Source: DASQUP01 sp035641235
Lineage (GTDB): Bacteria; Actinomycetota; CADDZG01; WHSQ01
DNA length: 18,771 nucleotides
Reading direction: 5' to 3'
Assembly: GCA_035641235.1 (NCBI GenBank)
Contig: DASQUP010000130.1
Span: forward strand, 1-18,771
Position numbers and translations under genes: made by a program
Notes under the pieces: generated by a model
Told to the model about the DNA's origin: nothing
Databases searched by the model: none
The model's input: the letters and a program-made list of their open reading frames with translations, nothing else
Shown: positions 7,489-14,932 of the stretch, one piece after another
How the letters are laid out: each line of letters begins with the position of its first letter
Position numbering within the stretch: position 1 is the first letter of the stretch

Positions 7489-8295
7489 ATGAGCGGCCTT
7501 GGTATCGCGCTCCTGTGCCTGATCGCCGCGGTCGTACGCGGCTCGTCTATTCCGCCGGAAGGGAAGATGCTGGACGCGGCGACGTTCTCCTTCGGCGTCG
7601 GATTGTTCATTCTGACACTGGCACTGCTGTTGCCACTCGCTGGCTTCTCTCCGCAAGGCCGGCGACGCTGGCGAAGGTTGTCCTACGCGTTCTGGGTTTT
7701 CGGCTTCGTCCTCGAACCGCTTCAGGCATTCCGGGGCATCGATCCCCGCTTCACGGAAGCCGGGAATGCGGCCGATGTCGTCCTGGGCATCTTTTTTGGG
7801 GCCACCGCGCTGCTGCTCGTTGTCCTCTTCGTGATCTTTGCTCTCCGCTTTTTCCGTGATGACGTGCTGCAGGACTACCCGACACTCCGGTTGGGGATCC
7901 GCTACGGCGTTGTTGCCGTTGCGCTCTCTTTCGGTATCGGAATAAGCATGACCGTGATCGGAGGCCGAGTGGTCGGAGACGACGGCAACCTGCTGCTGGC
8001 CCACGCGCTGGGGGTTCACGGCATCCAGGCGCTTCCCGGGGTGGCGCTGCTCGTGGTCTGGGCGGGCGCCGCCCCGCGAACCAACTCGTGGCTCCATATC
8101 GCAGGAGTGGCCTGGCTCGCCGCCTCCACGGCCGCTCTAGTCCAGGCGGTGCTCGGCCGCCCTCCCATGGAGATGTCCTTTCTCACGACGCTGATCGCAG
8201 CGGGGCTCGCCGTCTGGGCCGTTGCGGCAGCCCGTTCGGTTGTGTCGTGGGTGCGGGCTGCCGAAGCTGCTCCACGCGTGTCACCCATCGGATAA
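7489..8295 (+). CDS. Polytopic membrane protein of unknown function (downstream of in-frame stop)
   Basis: A 268-residue hydrophobic protein with about eight predicted transmembrane helices, for example GLGIALLCLIAAVV, GVGLFILTLALLLPLAG, VLGIFFGATALLLVVLFVIF, VVAVALSFGIGISMTVIGG and a last helix near AAGLAVWAVAAARSVVSW. A basic loop (QGRRRWRRLSY) follows the second helix. I do not recognise a family. The ATG at 7489 has no convincing ribosome site and lies inside the first helix, whereas the ATG at 7366 in the same frame has an excellent one. The only obstacle is the TAG at 7465-7467. The true protein was therefore probably 309 residues. The downstream diguanylate cyclase gene begins about 20 bp after the stop on the same strand, so the two are probably co-transcribed. 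Confidence 0.7.
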   Translation: MSGLGIALLCLIAAVVRGSSIPPEGKMLDAATFSFGVGLFILTLALLLPLAGFSPQGRRRWRRLSYAFWVFGFVLEPLQAFRGIDPRFTEAGNAADVVLGIFFGATALLLVVLFVIFALRFFRDDVLQDYPTLRLGIRYGVVAVALSFGIGISMTVIGGRVVGDDGNLLLAHALGVHGIQALPGVALLVVWAGAAPRTNSWLHIAGVAWLAASTAALVQAVLGRPPMEMSFLTTLIAAGLAVWAVAAARSVVSWVRAAEAAPRVSPIG

Positions 8296-8315
8296 ACCGC
8301 CCCTGTATCCGTAAG

Positions 8316-9428
8316 TTGCTTGAGCCCGAAACACTCAACCACCTGGGCTTTTTAGCCGACGCTTCAGAGGTGACGGAAAAGGAAAAATTTCCCAGCGACA
8401 TCGATCTGAGGCGCATGATCGACATGGATCGGCGCCTGCGACCGATCCGCCTGAAGGCTATGGCCGTGCTCGCCGTGGCCTTCGTCCTGGCCGCGCCGTG
8501 GATCGGGTGGTGGACCCTCGGCCCACTGTTGCTGGCCGCCGTTACCGTCCCCATCGCTCACCGCTTGATCGACCGCTCGGCGCGCCCGGATCGAGCGCTT
8601 TTCATCGCCTGGGCCCTGCAGCAGATGATCATCGCCGCCAGTGTCGCAACCACCGGGCGGCCGGAAGGAAGCATGCTGCTGGCGATGCCCATAGTTACCC
8701 TCGCAGCTCGCTTCCCGCCGAAGCAGGTGCGCATAGGGCTCGGCCTGACCGCGGCGTTGTTCTTGGGCATCGTCGTGGGCGTGGACCTGGAGACCGTTGT
8801 CAACGATCCTCCGCTCGTGATCGTTCCCGGGGCGCTAATCGTCGCGACGGCGGTGCTCTCCACAACCTTCATGCACTCCGACATCGAACAGCGAAGTGCC
8901 GCGATCATCGATCCCCTGACCGGCCTGTTAAACCGGAACGCACTGCTCACCAGGGTGCGAGAAATCACGGAGCAGTCGCACATCACGAAACTCCCGATCG
9001 GCATAGTCCTGGGAGATATCGACCACTTCAAGACGATCAACGATACGCACGGACACTCGCGCGGAGATGCCGTCCTCAAGGACGTGGCCTACCTGCTCCG
9101 CAAGGAGCTGCGCACCCTCGACCTGCTCTACCGGATCGGAGGCGAGGAGTTCCTCGTGCTGTTGCCGGGAGCAACCCTCGAAGATGCAACGATTATTGCC
9201 GAGCGGCTTCGACTGGCAGTCGAGTCCTCGATGGTAGGAGAGGGTGACCGAGTGACGATGAGCCTCGGGGTCGGAGCGTCCATGGAAGGGACGCCCTTCG
9301 ACTACGAGGTGGTGTTTGCGCGCGCCGACCAAGCGCTGTATGCGGCAAAAAATTCCGGTCGTAATGCCGTTCGAACCGTCCCTGCACCCGGCGAGGCGCC
9401 CCGCCGTCGGGGATTCGAAGTCGCCTGA
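8316..9428 (+). CDS. Membrane-bound GGDEF diguanylate cyclase
   Basis: This enzyme makes cyclic di-GMP from two GTP. From the proposed TTG at 8316, a short polar N-terminus is followed by about five hydrophobic helices (roughly residues 47-190, including AVLAVAFVLAAPWIGWW and GLTAALFLGIVVGVDL). A C-terminal GGDEF domain then begins at IDPLTGLLNRNAL. Key features are DIDHFKTINDTHGHSRGDAVL (metal and substrate binding), the active-site loop GGEEF (275-279), and an RxxD allosteric I-site (RTLD, 266-269) exactly five residues before GGEEF. It should be catalytically active and product-inhibited. The membrane part is an unnamed sensor. The start is uncertain: protein-like sequence (PETLNHLGFLADASE) extends up to 8316, but GTG 8370, ATG 8416 or ATG 8425 are alternatives and none has an ideal ribosome site. 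Confidence 0.88.
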   Translation: MLEPETLNHLGFLADASEVTEKEKFPSDIDLRRMIDMDRRLRPIRLKAMAVLAVAFVLAAPWIGWWTLGPLLLAAVTVPIAHRLIDRSARPDRALFIAWALQQMIIAASVATTGRPEGSMLLAMPIVTLAARFPPKQVRIGLGLTAALFLGIVVGVDLETVVNDPPLVIVPGALIVATAVLSTTFMHSDIEQRSAAIIDPLTGLLNRNALLTRVREITEQSHITKLPIGIVLGDIDHFKTINDTHGHSRGDAVLKDVAYLLRKELRTLDLLYRIGGEEFLVLLPGATLEDATIIAERLRLAVESSMVGEGDRVTMSLGVGASMEGTPFDYEVVFARADQALYAAKNSGRNAVRTVPAPGEAPRRRGFEVA

Positions 9429-9518
9429 GGAGGGCCCCGCGGAGCCCCCACGGGCCGATCGGGAAGATGGCATTATTCCGGCACGGAATCGCTGCCCCCC
9501 GATATTTGGAGGAGACAC

Positions 9519-9797
9519 GTGCGTCGCATCGCGGCCCTAGCAAGTGCGGCATTGCTCGCGCTCGGAGCGTGCGGCGGCGACGACGGGTACCCACCCGAAG
9601 TCGTCGACAACTTCATGGATTCCTGCACGGACCAGGTGGGGGCGTCGCAGTCCTACTGCCGGTGCGCGATCGACCGGCTTCAGGAGTCGATGAGCTTCGA
9701 GGACTTCCAGGCCGCCGAGGACAAGATCACGTCCGGGAGCGAGGACCTACCGCAAGAGTTGCAGGAGGCCGTCGACACGTGCGTCGACGAGCTCTGA
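9519..9797 (+). CDS. Small cysteine-containing lipoprotein, function unknown
   Basis: A 92-residue exported protein. Residues 1-17 form a signal peptide (MRRIAALASAALLALGA) ending in a lipobox with Cys18 as the lipidation site. The mature part is acidic and has four more cysteines: C36, C47 and C49 in SYCRCAIDRL, and C88 near the end (VDTCVDEL). This arrangement could form two disulfides in a small helical domain. The YCxC-plus-Asp pattern recurs in uncharacterised small secreted bacterial proteins, but I cannot name a family. The start GTG at 9519 has GGAGGAG 5 nt upstream. The gene follows the diguanylate cyclase by 90 bp and converges with the diaminopropionate ammonia-lyase gene, leaving 17 bp between the two genes. 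Confidence 0.8.
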   Translation: MRRIAALASAALLALGACGGDDGYPPEVVDNFMDSCTDQVGASQSYCRCAIDRLQESMSFEDFQAAEDKITSGSEDLPQELQEAVDTCVDEL

Positions 9798-9807
9798 CCG
9801 CTTTGGT

Positions 9808-9823
9808 GGTGGCTCTAGCCACC
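9808..9823. terminator. Hairpin between convergent genes, possible bidirectional terminator
   Basis: GGTGGCT and AGCCACC form a perfect 7-bp stem with a 2-base spacer CT, overlapping the stop codon of the leftward ammonia-lyase gene (9815-9817) and lying 10 bp after the stop of the lipoprotein gene. Position between convergent genes suits a terminator, but there is no T-run on either side and the loop is too small without opening the top pair, so confidence is low. Confidence 0.3.
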
Positions 9824-10951
9824 CTCGGGACCCCGGCCCACAATCTCGGCATAGGCCGCCGGGTCGGTTGCTCCCTCGGTGCAGAGGGTTAAGACGGCTG
9901 TCTCCGAGCCGAGGCCGATTCGTTCCCGGATCGCTTCGTCGGCGCAGATCTCCATAAGGCCCGCAATGCCGGCGGCGCCGGTCTCTCCCGCTTCGATCCC
10001 CTCGGCGGCGAGCATTCTCATCCCCCGGCGCGCCGAATCGTCGTCTACGGCACAGAAGAGATCGAAGCCTCCCGACACATCGGGCCACGCGACGATCGAC
10101 GGAGTACCGCAGTTGAGCCCGGCCATGATCGAGTCGTGCGGTCCGGGGATCGTCACTATCTCCCCCGCCTCCATTGAAGCCAGCACGCACGCCGACGACT
10201 GGGGCTCGATCCCGATCACGGTGATGTTCCCGCTTTCCGGCCGACGGAAGTGACGGGCGGCCGCAGCGCCGAGGGCTCCGACGCCCACCTGGATCACCAC
10301 GGCGTCGGGAGTTCTTTCGCCGAGGCGCGCCGGGTCGTCCTCGATCTCCCAGAAGATCGTGCTGTAGCCGTCGATGACCCAGCGCGGGACGTCCTCGTAT
10401 CCCGGCCACGACGTGTCCGAGATGACGAGGCACCTCTCACTCGCCTCCTTGGCAGCTCGGGCCACTGCGTCGTCGTAGGTGCCGTCCACGACCTCGCACG
10501 AAGCCCCCTCAGATTGGATGGCCTCGATACGCGCCGCCGCGGTGCCCGCGGGGACGAAGATCCGGGCACCGAATCCCAAGAGAGCAGCCATGCGAGCGAC
10601 GGCGCGCCCGTGGTTTCCATCTGTAGCGGCAGCGAGATCGAGGGGTCGGTGGGGCTCGAGCGCAGTGCGAAGCTCGTCGAGGTCCCGCCATTCAGGGAGT
10701 CCTCCAACGTGGTCGTCGAGCGCCCGGTACACACCCCAGGAGGCACCGAGGATCTTGAAGGACGGGAGCCCGAGCCGGTTGGACTCGACCTTCACCCACA
10801 CCGCGCCCAGCTCGAGTTCGGACGCGACTCGGGGAGTCGTCAGCAACGGGGAGGGTTCGTAGCCGGGGAGTTTCCGGTGAAACTCCAGGGGGGCCCGTGT
10901 CGGCGATGTCGAGTGGTCGGCGCGCCGGCCGTCGTTGAAAAACGCTCTCAT
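9815..10951 (-). CDS. dpaL: 2,3-diaminopropionate ammonia-lyase (PLP-dependent)
   Basis: Predicted to cleave 2,3-diaminopropionate to pyruvate and two ammonia. The 378-residue protein is a fold-type II PLP enzyme: the Schiff-base lysine is K66 in LPSFKILGASWGVY. The motif ATDGNHG (D111) replaces the SxGNHAQG of threonine dehydratases and is the mark of diaminopropionate ammonia-lyases, where this Asp acts as a catalytic base. A second acidic site, YDDAV (D160-D161), fits the family's other catalytic Asp. WPGYEDVPRWVIDGYSTIFWE and the glycine-rich VIQVGVGALGAAAARHF are also family-typical. The length is close to E. coli YgeX/DpaL. The start ATG at 10949-10951 has GAGGAGGA upstream, overlapping the stop of the hydantoinase gene 14 bp away, so the two form one operon. 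In urate-degrading clusters this gene handles the last carbon skeleton. A related PLP lyase with another diamino substrate cannot be excluded. Confidence 0.88.
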   Translation of the reverse strand: MRAFFNDGRRADHSTSPTRAPLEFHRKLPGYEPSPLLTTPRVASELELGAVWVKVESNRLGLPSFKILGASWGVYRALDDHVGGLPEWRDLDELRTALEPHRPLDLAAATDGNHGRAVARMAALLGFGARIFVPAGTAAARIEAIQSEGASCEVVDGTYDDAVARAAKEASERCLVISDTSWPGYEDVPRWVIDGYSTIFWEIEDDPARLGERTPDAVVIQVGVGALGAAAARHFRRPESGNITVIGIEPQSSACVLASMEAGEIVTIPGPHDSIMAGLNCGTPSIVAWPDVSGGFDLFCAVDDDSARRGMRMLAAEGIEAGETGAAGIAGLMEICADEAIRERIGLGSETAVLTLCTEGATDPAAYAEIVGRGPEGG

Positions 10952-10965
10952 CTAACCGATCCTCC

Positions 10966-12369
10966 TCAGTCGAGATGTCCGCTGGGACCCCGGGCGATGT
11001 ATCTGCCCCATCCAGGTTTGCCGCGCGGCTCGCCGTGTACGGCAACGACCTCGCCGCGAACCATCACGAGCTCGGGCCACCCTCGCACAACGAACTCCTC
11101 GTACGGTGAATAGTCCACGTTCATGTGGAGGTTCTCGACAACGAGCGGCCGTTCGAACCCCGGGTCGAACACGACGACATCGGCGTCGGCTCCTGGCGCG
11201 ATCTCGCCTTTGCGCGGATGGAGGCCGAAGAGGCGGGCCGGCGTCGTACAGCAGCGATCGATCCACTGTCCGAGCGTTAGATCTCCCTCGACGACCTTCT
11301 GGTAGACCAGCGACAGCCGGGTCTCGACACCGGGAAGACCGCCGGGGATCTGGGTGAAGTCGCGCCAGCCTCCGCCGCCGAGACCGCCTCGCCGGGCCGC
11401 GGTGTCGAAGGGACAGTGGTCGGTTGCGACGACTTGGAGGTGGCCGCGCTTGAGGCCCTCCCACAGCTCCTCCTGATGCCGGGGATCCCGGAGCGGCGGA
11501 GCGCATATGTAGTTGGCCGCCAGGTCCGGTACGCCTTCGTATCGTTCCGCCGTGAGGTAGAGGTACTGCGGGCAGGTTTCGGCAAAGAAGGACAGGCCCC
11601 GCTCGCGGGCCTCACGCACGCGCTCGAGGGCCGGCGCGCCGGACAGATGAACGACGTAGCACGGTGCTTCCGCTTCCTCGGCCATCCGGATGGCGCGCTC
11701 GACCGCATCCGACTCCGCAGAGGGTGGGCGCGACCAGGCATGCCAGCGGGGACTCGTGTTGCCGGCGGCCAATGCCTCGGCTCGCAGCTTCGCCACCGCA
11801 GCGTCGTCCTCGCAGTGGAGGCAGACGAGCGAGCCCGAGCGGCCCGCCGCCTCGAGCATCTTCGCGATCACCTCGTCTGAAACCATGAGTCGCTCGGGGT
11901 AGGTCATGTAGAGCTTGAAGCTCGTCACGCCGGCCTCTTCCATCTCAGCCACGACGTCGTCCGCGGGGACGGTGAGTTCGGTGATCGACATGTGGAATGC
12001 GTAGTCGACAACCGCCTTGCCGTCCGCTTTCGCGTGCCAGTTGGCGAGTCCCTGAGCCGGCGACTCGCCGCGATAGGCAGTGGCGAAGTCGACAACGGTC
12101 GTTGTCCCCCCACAGGCGGCGGCCTGGGTGCCGGTGGTGAAGTCGTCGGCTGAGCGCGTCGCGCCGACCTCCATGTCGAGGTGCGTATGAACGTCAACCG
12201 CTCCGGGGATCACGAGTTTTCCCGTTGCGTCGATCGTCTGGACATCGGCGGGTGCGTCGACATCGCCGACCGCGGCGAGCTTTCCGTCCGCGATGAGAAC
12301 GTCGGCGCGCCGGGGCCCTGCGGGGCCCACGACCTCGCCTCCCTTGATCACCGTGTTCCTAGGTGGCAT
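10966..12369 (-). CDS. Dihydropyrimidinase/hydantoinase-family cyclic amidohydrolase
   Basis: A 467-residue metal-dependent amidohydrolase that opens a cyclic amide (hydantoin, dihydropyrimidine or a purine-derived ring). The binuclear metal site is complete: H61 and H63 in VDVHTHLDM, the carboxylated lysine K152 in TSFKLYMTY, H185 in CLHCEDD, H241 in VVHLSGA and D317 in VVATDHCPFD. An N-terminal beta domain and a C-terminal GEIAPGADADVVVFDP strand complete the fold. It is the first gene of the leftward operon with the diaminopropionate ammonia-lyase, as HyuA and YgeX occur together in E. coli and gut urate clusters. That context suggests a purine breakdown intermediate rather than uracil. 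The start ATG at 12367-12369 has GGGGAG 5 nt upstream; the open frame continues 23 codons further into Arg-rich sequence that is unlikely to be translated. Confidence 0.9.
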   Translation of the reverse strand: MPPRNTVIKGGEVVGPAGPRRADVLIADGKLAAVGDVDAPADVQTIDATGKLVIPGAVDVHTHLDMEVGATRSADDFTTGTQAAACGGTTTVVDFATAYRGESPAQGLANWHAKADGKAVVDYAFHMSITELTVPADDVVAEMEEAGVTSFKLYMTYPERLMVSDEVIAKMLEAAGRSGSLVCLHCEDDAAVAKLRAEALAAGNTSPRWHAWSRPPSAESDAVERAIRMAEEAEAPCYVVHLSGAPALERVREARERGLSFFAETCPQYLYLTAERYEGVPDLAANYICAPPLRDPRHQEELWEGLKRGHLQVVATDHCPFDTAARRGGLGGGGWRDFTQIPGGLPGVETRLSLVYQKVVEGDLTLGQWIDRCCTTPARLFGLHPRKGEIAPGADADVVVFDPGFERPLVVENLHMNVDYSPYEEFVVRGWPELVMVRGEVVAVHGEPRGKPGWGRYIARGPSGHLD

Positions 12370-12444
12370 GGCCACTCCCCTATATCCGCTCGTCGCATTT
12401 TCGCCTCTCCGAGCGCGCGCCGCGCCTCTTCGGCGCAACTAGGG

Positions 12445-12491
12445 TTCTTTGGCATAAAACCTGCGCCAGACGCAGCTTTTCGACCAAAGAA
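12445..12491. repeat. 47-bp nested inverted repeat, candidate operator or leader hairpin
   Basis: Outer arms: TTCTTTGG (12445-12452) and CCAAAGAA (12484-12491), perfect complements. Inner arms: AAAACCTGCG (12456-12465) and CGCAGCTTTT (12471-12480), 9 of 10 complementary. The two arm pairs are separated by 3 unpaired bases on each side (CAT and CGA), and the centre is CCAGA, so 17 of 21 opposed positions pair. This symmetry is unlikely by chance and suits a regulator dimer pair; folding as RNA is possible if a promoter lies outside it. Confidence 0.6.
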
Positions 12492-12512
12492 GCCGGCGCG
12501 CCGGCCCGGAAC

Positions 12513-12527
12513 TCAACAATCTGTTGA
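12513..12527. promoter_or_regulatory. Palindromic candidate operator TCAACA-N3-TGTTGA
   Basis: A perfect 6-bp inverted repeat with a 3-base spacer lies 33 bp before the carbamate kinase start. Its size and dyad shape fit the site of a dimeric helix-turn-helix repressor. Which regulator family would bind it cannot be told from this window. Confidence 0.4.
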
Positions 12528-12559
12528 AACCCGCCGGCGCCCGGCCATAGGATCGCTCG

Positions 12560-13585
12560 ATGAAACCCAGGCCCCAAGCAACCGTGTCATCCTCCGGCGC
12601 GCCGGTCCTTGTGATCGCCCTCGGCGGCAACGCGATCACCAGGGCGGACGACGACCTCTCGGTCGGCGCGCAGTTCGCTCGCACTAAAGAAACTGCTGAG
12701 CTGCTCGTCCCGGTCATCGCCAGCGGGCGATACCGCGTCCTAATAACTCACGGCAACGGCCCTCAGGTCGGGAACATCCTTCTGCGCTCCGATATCACCG
12801 CTGAGGCCGGGCTCCTTCCCCGCCTCCCGATCGACTCCGCCGTGGCGGACACGCAGGGGGCAATGGGCTACATGATCCAGCAATGCCTGGCCAACGCGCT
12901 GTGGGAGTCGGGTATCCGCATGCCCGTGGTGACACTCGTCACCCAGGTGATCGTCGACGAATCCGATCCCGCGTTTGCCGATCCCTCCAAACCCATCGGC
13001 CGCTTCTACCGGGACGAAGAGACACACGAGCTGATCGAGGTCCACGGTTGGACGATGAAACGGGATTCCGCCGGCAAAGGGTGGCGGCGTGTCGTGCCGT
13101 CGCCGGAGCCGGTCGAGATCGTTGAACTCGACATCATCAGGGAGCTGCTCGACGAACGGGTCATCGTGATCGCGGCGGGAGGAGGCGGCGTCCCGGTGAT
13201 CGCGGGCGAGGGCGGTGCGCTGCACGGCACCGAAGCGGTCATCGACAAGGACCTGGCCTCATCTCTACTGGCAACGGGGCTCGGCGCGCCGATCTTTGCC
13301 GTCGGCACAGATGTGGAGCGGGTGTCGATCGATTTCAAACTCCCCACCCAGCGGGATCTCGACAGAGTGGACATCGCCACCCTTCGTCGGTACCAGACCG
13401 AAGGGCACTTCCCACCAGGCTCGATGGGACCGAAGATCGAGGCCGCGATCCGGTTCCTCGAGAACGGCGGGGAGACCGCAATCATCACCAGTCCCGAAGC
13501 ACTCGAGAAGGCGCTGGATGGGCGCGCGGGGACACACGTGTCCCCTACACTTCCGGCCGGCGCGGCGGTGCGGGAGACGGGTTAG
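12560..13585 (+). CDS. arcC: Carbamate kinase
   Basis: Catalyses carbamoyl phosphate + ADP to ATP + carbamate (then ammonia and CO2), giving ATP by substrate-level phosphorylation. The 341-residue protein has the amino-acid kinase signatures: VIALGGNAI (18-26), LITHGNGPQVGN (61-72), the RRVVPSPEPVEIVE segment, AAGGGGVPV, and IDKDLASSLLA. The carbamate-kinase-specific MGPKIEAAIRFLENGG lies near the C-terminus. A 13-residue Ser/Pro-rich tail precedes the first strand, making it slightly longer than usual; the ATG at 12560 has only a modest AGGA 8 nt upstream. It leads the rightward operon, 7 bp before the FAD subunit gene. The closest functional parallel is YqeA, the carbamate kinase of the E. 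coli yge/ygf cluster, rather than arginine-deiminase ArcC, since no arginine genes are near. Confidence 0.93.
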   Translation: MKPRPQATVSSSGAPVLVIALGGNAITRADDDLSVGAQFARTKETAELLVPVIASGRYRVLITHGNGPQVGNILLRSDITAEAGLLPRLPIDSAVADTQGAMGYMIQQCLANALWESGIRMPVVTLVTQVIVDESDPAFADPSKPIGRFYRDEETHELIEVHGWTMKRDSAGKGWRRVVPSPEPVEIVELDIIRELLDERVIVIAAGGGGVPVIAGEGGALHGTEAVIDKDLASSLLATGLGAPIFAVGTDVERVSIDFKLPTQRDLDRVDIATLRRYQTEGHFPPGSMGPKIEAAIRFLENGGETAIITSPEALEKALDGRAGTHVSPTLPAGAAVRETG

Positions 13586-13592
13586 GAGGCCC

Positions 13593-14465
13593 ATGGACGT
13601 CCTGCAACCGAACGACCTGAGCGAGGCCTTGGCCGCAAAAGCCGAACAGCCGGAGGCCGTCCCGCTCGCCGGCGGCACGGACCTGATGGTCGAACTAAAT
13701 TTCGACCTGCGCCGCCCCGAGGTCATCATTGACCTCACCCGAGTACCACAACTCCGCCAATGGAACTGGGACAACGGCTCGGTTCGCCTCGGCGCCGGTG
13801 TCACTTACGCGCAGCTGATCGCCGATCTCGCCGCAGAGCTCCCGGGGCTGGCGATCGCTTCTCGGACCGTCGGATCGCCGCAGATCAGGAACCGCGGCAC
13901 CGTGGGCGGGAACCTCGGCACCGCATCGCCGGCGGGCGACGCCCTTCCCATCCTCCTCGCCTTGGACGCCAAGATTGAGGTCGCCTCCTCCACCGAGACG
14001 CGCGTTCTGAACCTCGATGAATTCATAGTCGGCCCCAAACAGACATCGCTCCGTCCTGGAGAACTCATCACCGCGGCGATCATCCCTGCCGCACGCGGCC
14101 CCCAGCAGTTCTCCAAGATCGGCACGCGCAACGCGATGGTCATCGCGGTCGCTTCTTTTGCAATTGCCATCGATCCAGAAGCCAAGTCGATTGGAACCGG
14201 AATCGGCTCGGCAGGACCCCGACCGCTGCGCGCAACCGATGCGGAGAGCTTTATTGCCGACCATCTCGACGCAGAGAACGCCTGGGATTCACGAACTGCA
14301 ATCGGCGAGCCGGAACTGCAACGGTTCGGCGAGCTGGTGGCAGCCGCTGCGCTTCCCATCGACGACGTCCGCGGCACCGCCGCTTATAGGCGTCACGCAG
14401 TTTCGGTCATGGCGCGCCGCACGCTCACGTGGGCGTGGGACGAGTACAGGCGAGGTAGGCGATGA
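13593..14465 (+). CDS. Xanthine dehydrogenase-type FAD-binding subunit
   Basis: The flavin subunit of a molybdenum hydroxylase, passing electrons between the 2Fe-2S protein and an external acceptor such as NAD. The 290-residue protein has the two FAD signatures of the family: PLAGGTDLMVEL (24-35) and TVGSPQIRNRGTVGGNLGTA (91-110), then SPAGDALPILLALDA. A C-terminal domain follows with FSKIGTRNAMVIAVASFA and IGSAGPRPLRATDAE, as in CO-dehydrogenase/XDH FAD proteins. The start ATG at 13593 is fixed by the ribosome site TTAGGAGG, part of which is the stop codon of carbamate kinase. Its last codon overlaps the 2Fe-2S subunit start (ATGA), so the subunits are translationally coupled. The Mo subunit is two genes on. 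Confidence 0.93.
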   Translation: MDVLQPNDLSEALAAKAEQPEAVPLAGGTDLMVELNFDLRRPEVIIDLTRVPQLRQWNWDNGSVRLGAGVTYAQLIADLAAELPGLAIASRTVGSPQIRNRGTVGGNLGTASPAGDALPILLALDAKIEVASSTETRVLNLDEFIVGPKQTSLRPGELITAAIIPAARGPQQFSKIGTRNAMVIAVASFAIAIDPEAKSIGTGIGSAGPRPLRATDAESFIADHLDAENAWDSRTAIGEPELQRFGELVAAAALPIDDVRGTAAYRRHAVSVMARRTLTWAWDEYRRGRR

Positions 14466-14932
14466 GGCTCCACTGCACCGTGAACGGCGAGGCCCGAGAG
14501 GTCGACGGCGTATGGGAAGGAGAGAGCCTCCTGTATGTGCTGCGTGAACGAATGGGCCTCCCCGGATCGAAGAACGCATGTGAGCAAGGCGAGTGCGGGT
14601 CGTGTTCCGTCTATCTCGACGGCGAACTCGTTTGTGCCTGCCTCGTCCTGGCCGCCCAAGCTGAAGGGCGCAAGGTCGTAACGGTCGAGGGCCTGACGCG
14701 CGGCGAGGAATTGCATCCCGTGCAGGATGCGTATGTCGATACGGGTGCGGTGCAGTGTGGGTTCTGTACGCCCGGCTTGATCATGGCGACCCACGACCTG
14801 CTGAACCGGAACCCGGCCCCCTCGGACGCCGAGATCCGCGAGGCCCTCTCTGGGAACCTGTGCCGCTGCACCGGCTACGAGAAGATTCTCGACGCCGTGC
14901 GCCTCGCCGCCGAAAGGACGACGACTAAATGA
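14462..14932 (+). CDS. Xanthine dehydrogenase-type 2Fe-2S subunit
   Basis: A 156-residue electron-transfer subunit with two [2Fe-2S] clusters. The plant-ferredoxin-type cluster is ligated by C40, C45, C48 and C60 (ACEQGECGSCSVYLDG...CACL). The second, helical-domain cluster is ligated by C99 and C102 (VQCGFCTPG) and C134 and C136 (NLCRCTGY). All eight ligands are present and the length is standard. It links the molybdenum site to the FAD subunit. It overlaps the preceding FAD gene by 4 nt (ATGA at 14462-14465) and the following amidohydrolase by 4 nt (ATGA at 14929-14932). An additional cysteine, C58 (CAC), is common in this family. Confidence 0.95.
   Translation: MRLHCTVNGEAREVDGVWEGESLLYVLRERMGLPGSKNACEQGECGSCSVYLDGELVCACLVLAAQAEGRKVVTVEGLTRGEELHPVQDAYVDTGAVQCGFCTPGLIMATHDLLNRNPAPSDAEIREALSGNLCRCTGYEKILDAVRLAAERTTTK

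Larger units (their letters stand above)
12370..12559. promoter_or_regulatory. Shared control region of the two divergent purine operons
   Basis: These 190 bp separate the hydantoinase start (12369) from the carbamate kinase start (12560) and must drive both operons. They hold three palindromes. First, a nested inverted repeat at 12445-12491: outer arms TTCTTTGG/CCAAAGAA, inner arms AAAACCTGCG/CGCAGCTTTT (one mismatch), with matching 3-base gaps and a 5-base centre. Second, the perfect 14-bp palindrome GCCGGCGCGCCGGC at 12492-12505. Third, TCAACA-ATC-TGTTGA at 12513-12527. The large repeat lies almost exactly midway between the two start codons, as expected of a common operator. No regulator gene is in the window, and I could not assign -10/-35 boxes with confidence. 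Confidence 0.6.

Noticed and set aside
8088..8315. N-terminal extension of the diguanylate cyclase frame
   Set aside because: It overlaps the membrane-protein gene in another frame and is Arg/Gly/Ser-rich, non-protein-like sequence.
10250..11113. 287-codon plus-strand frame opposite the ammonia-lyase and hydantoinase genes
   Set aside because: Shadow of two well-supported genes; no ribosome site or domain evidence.
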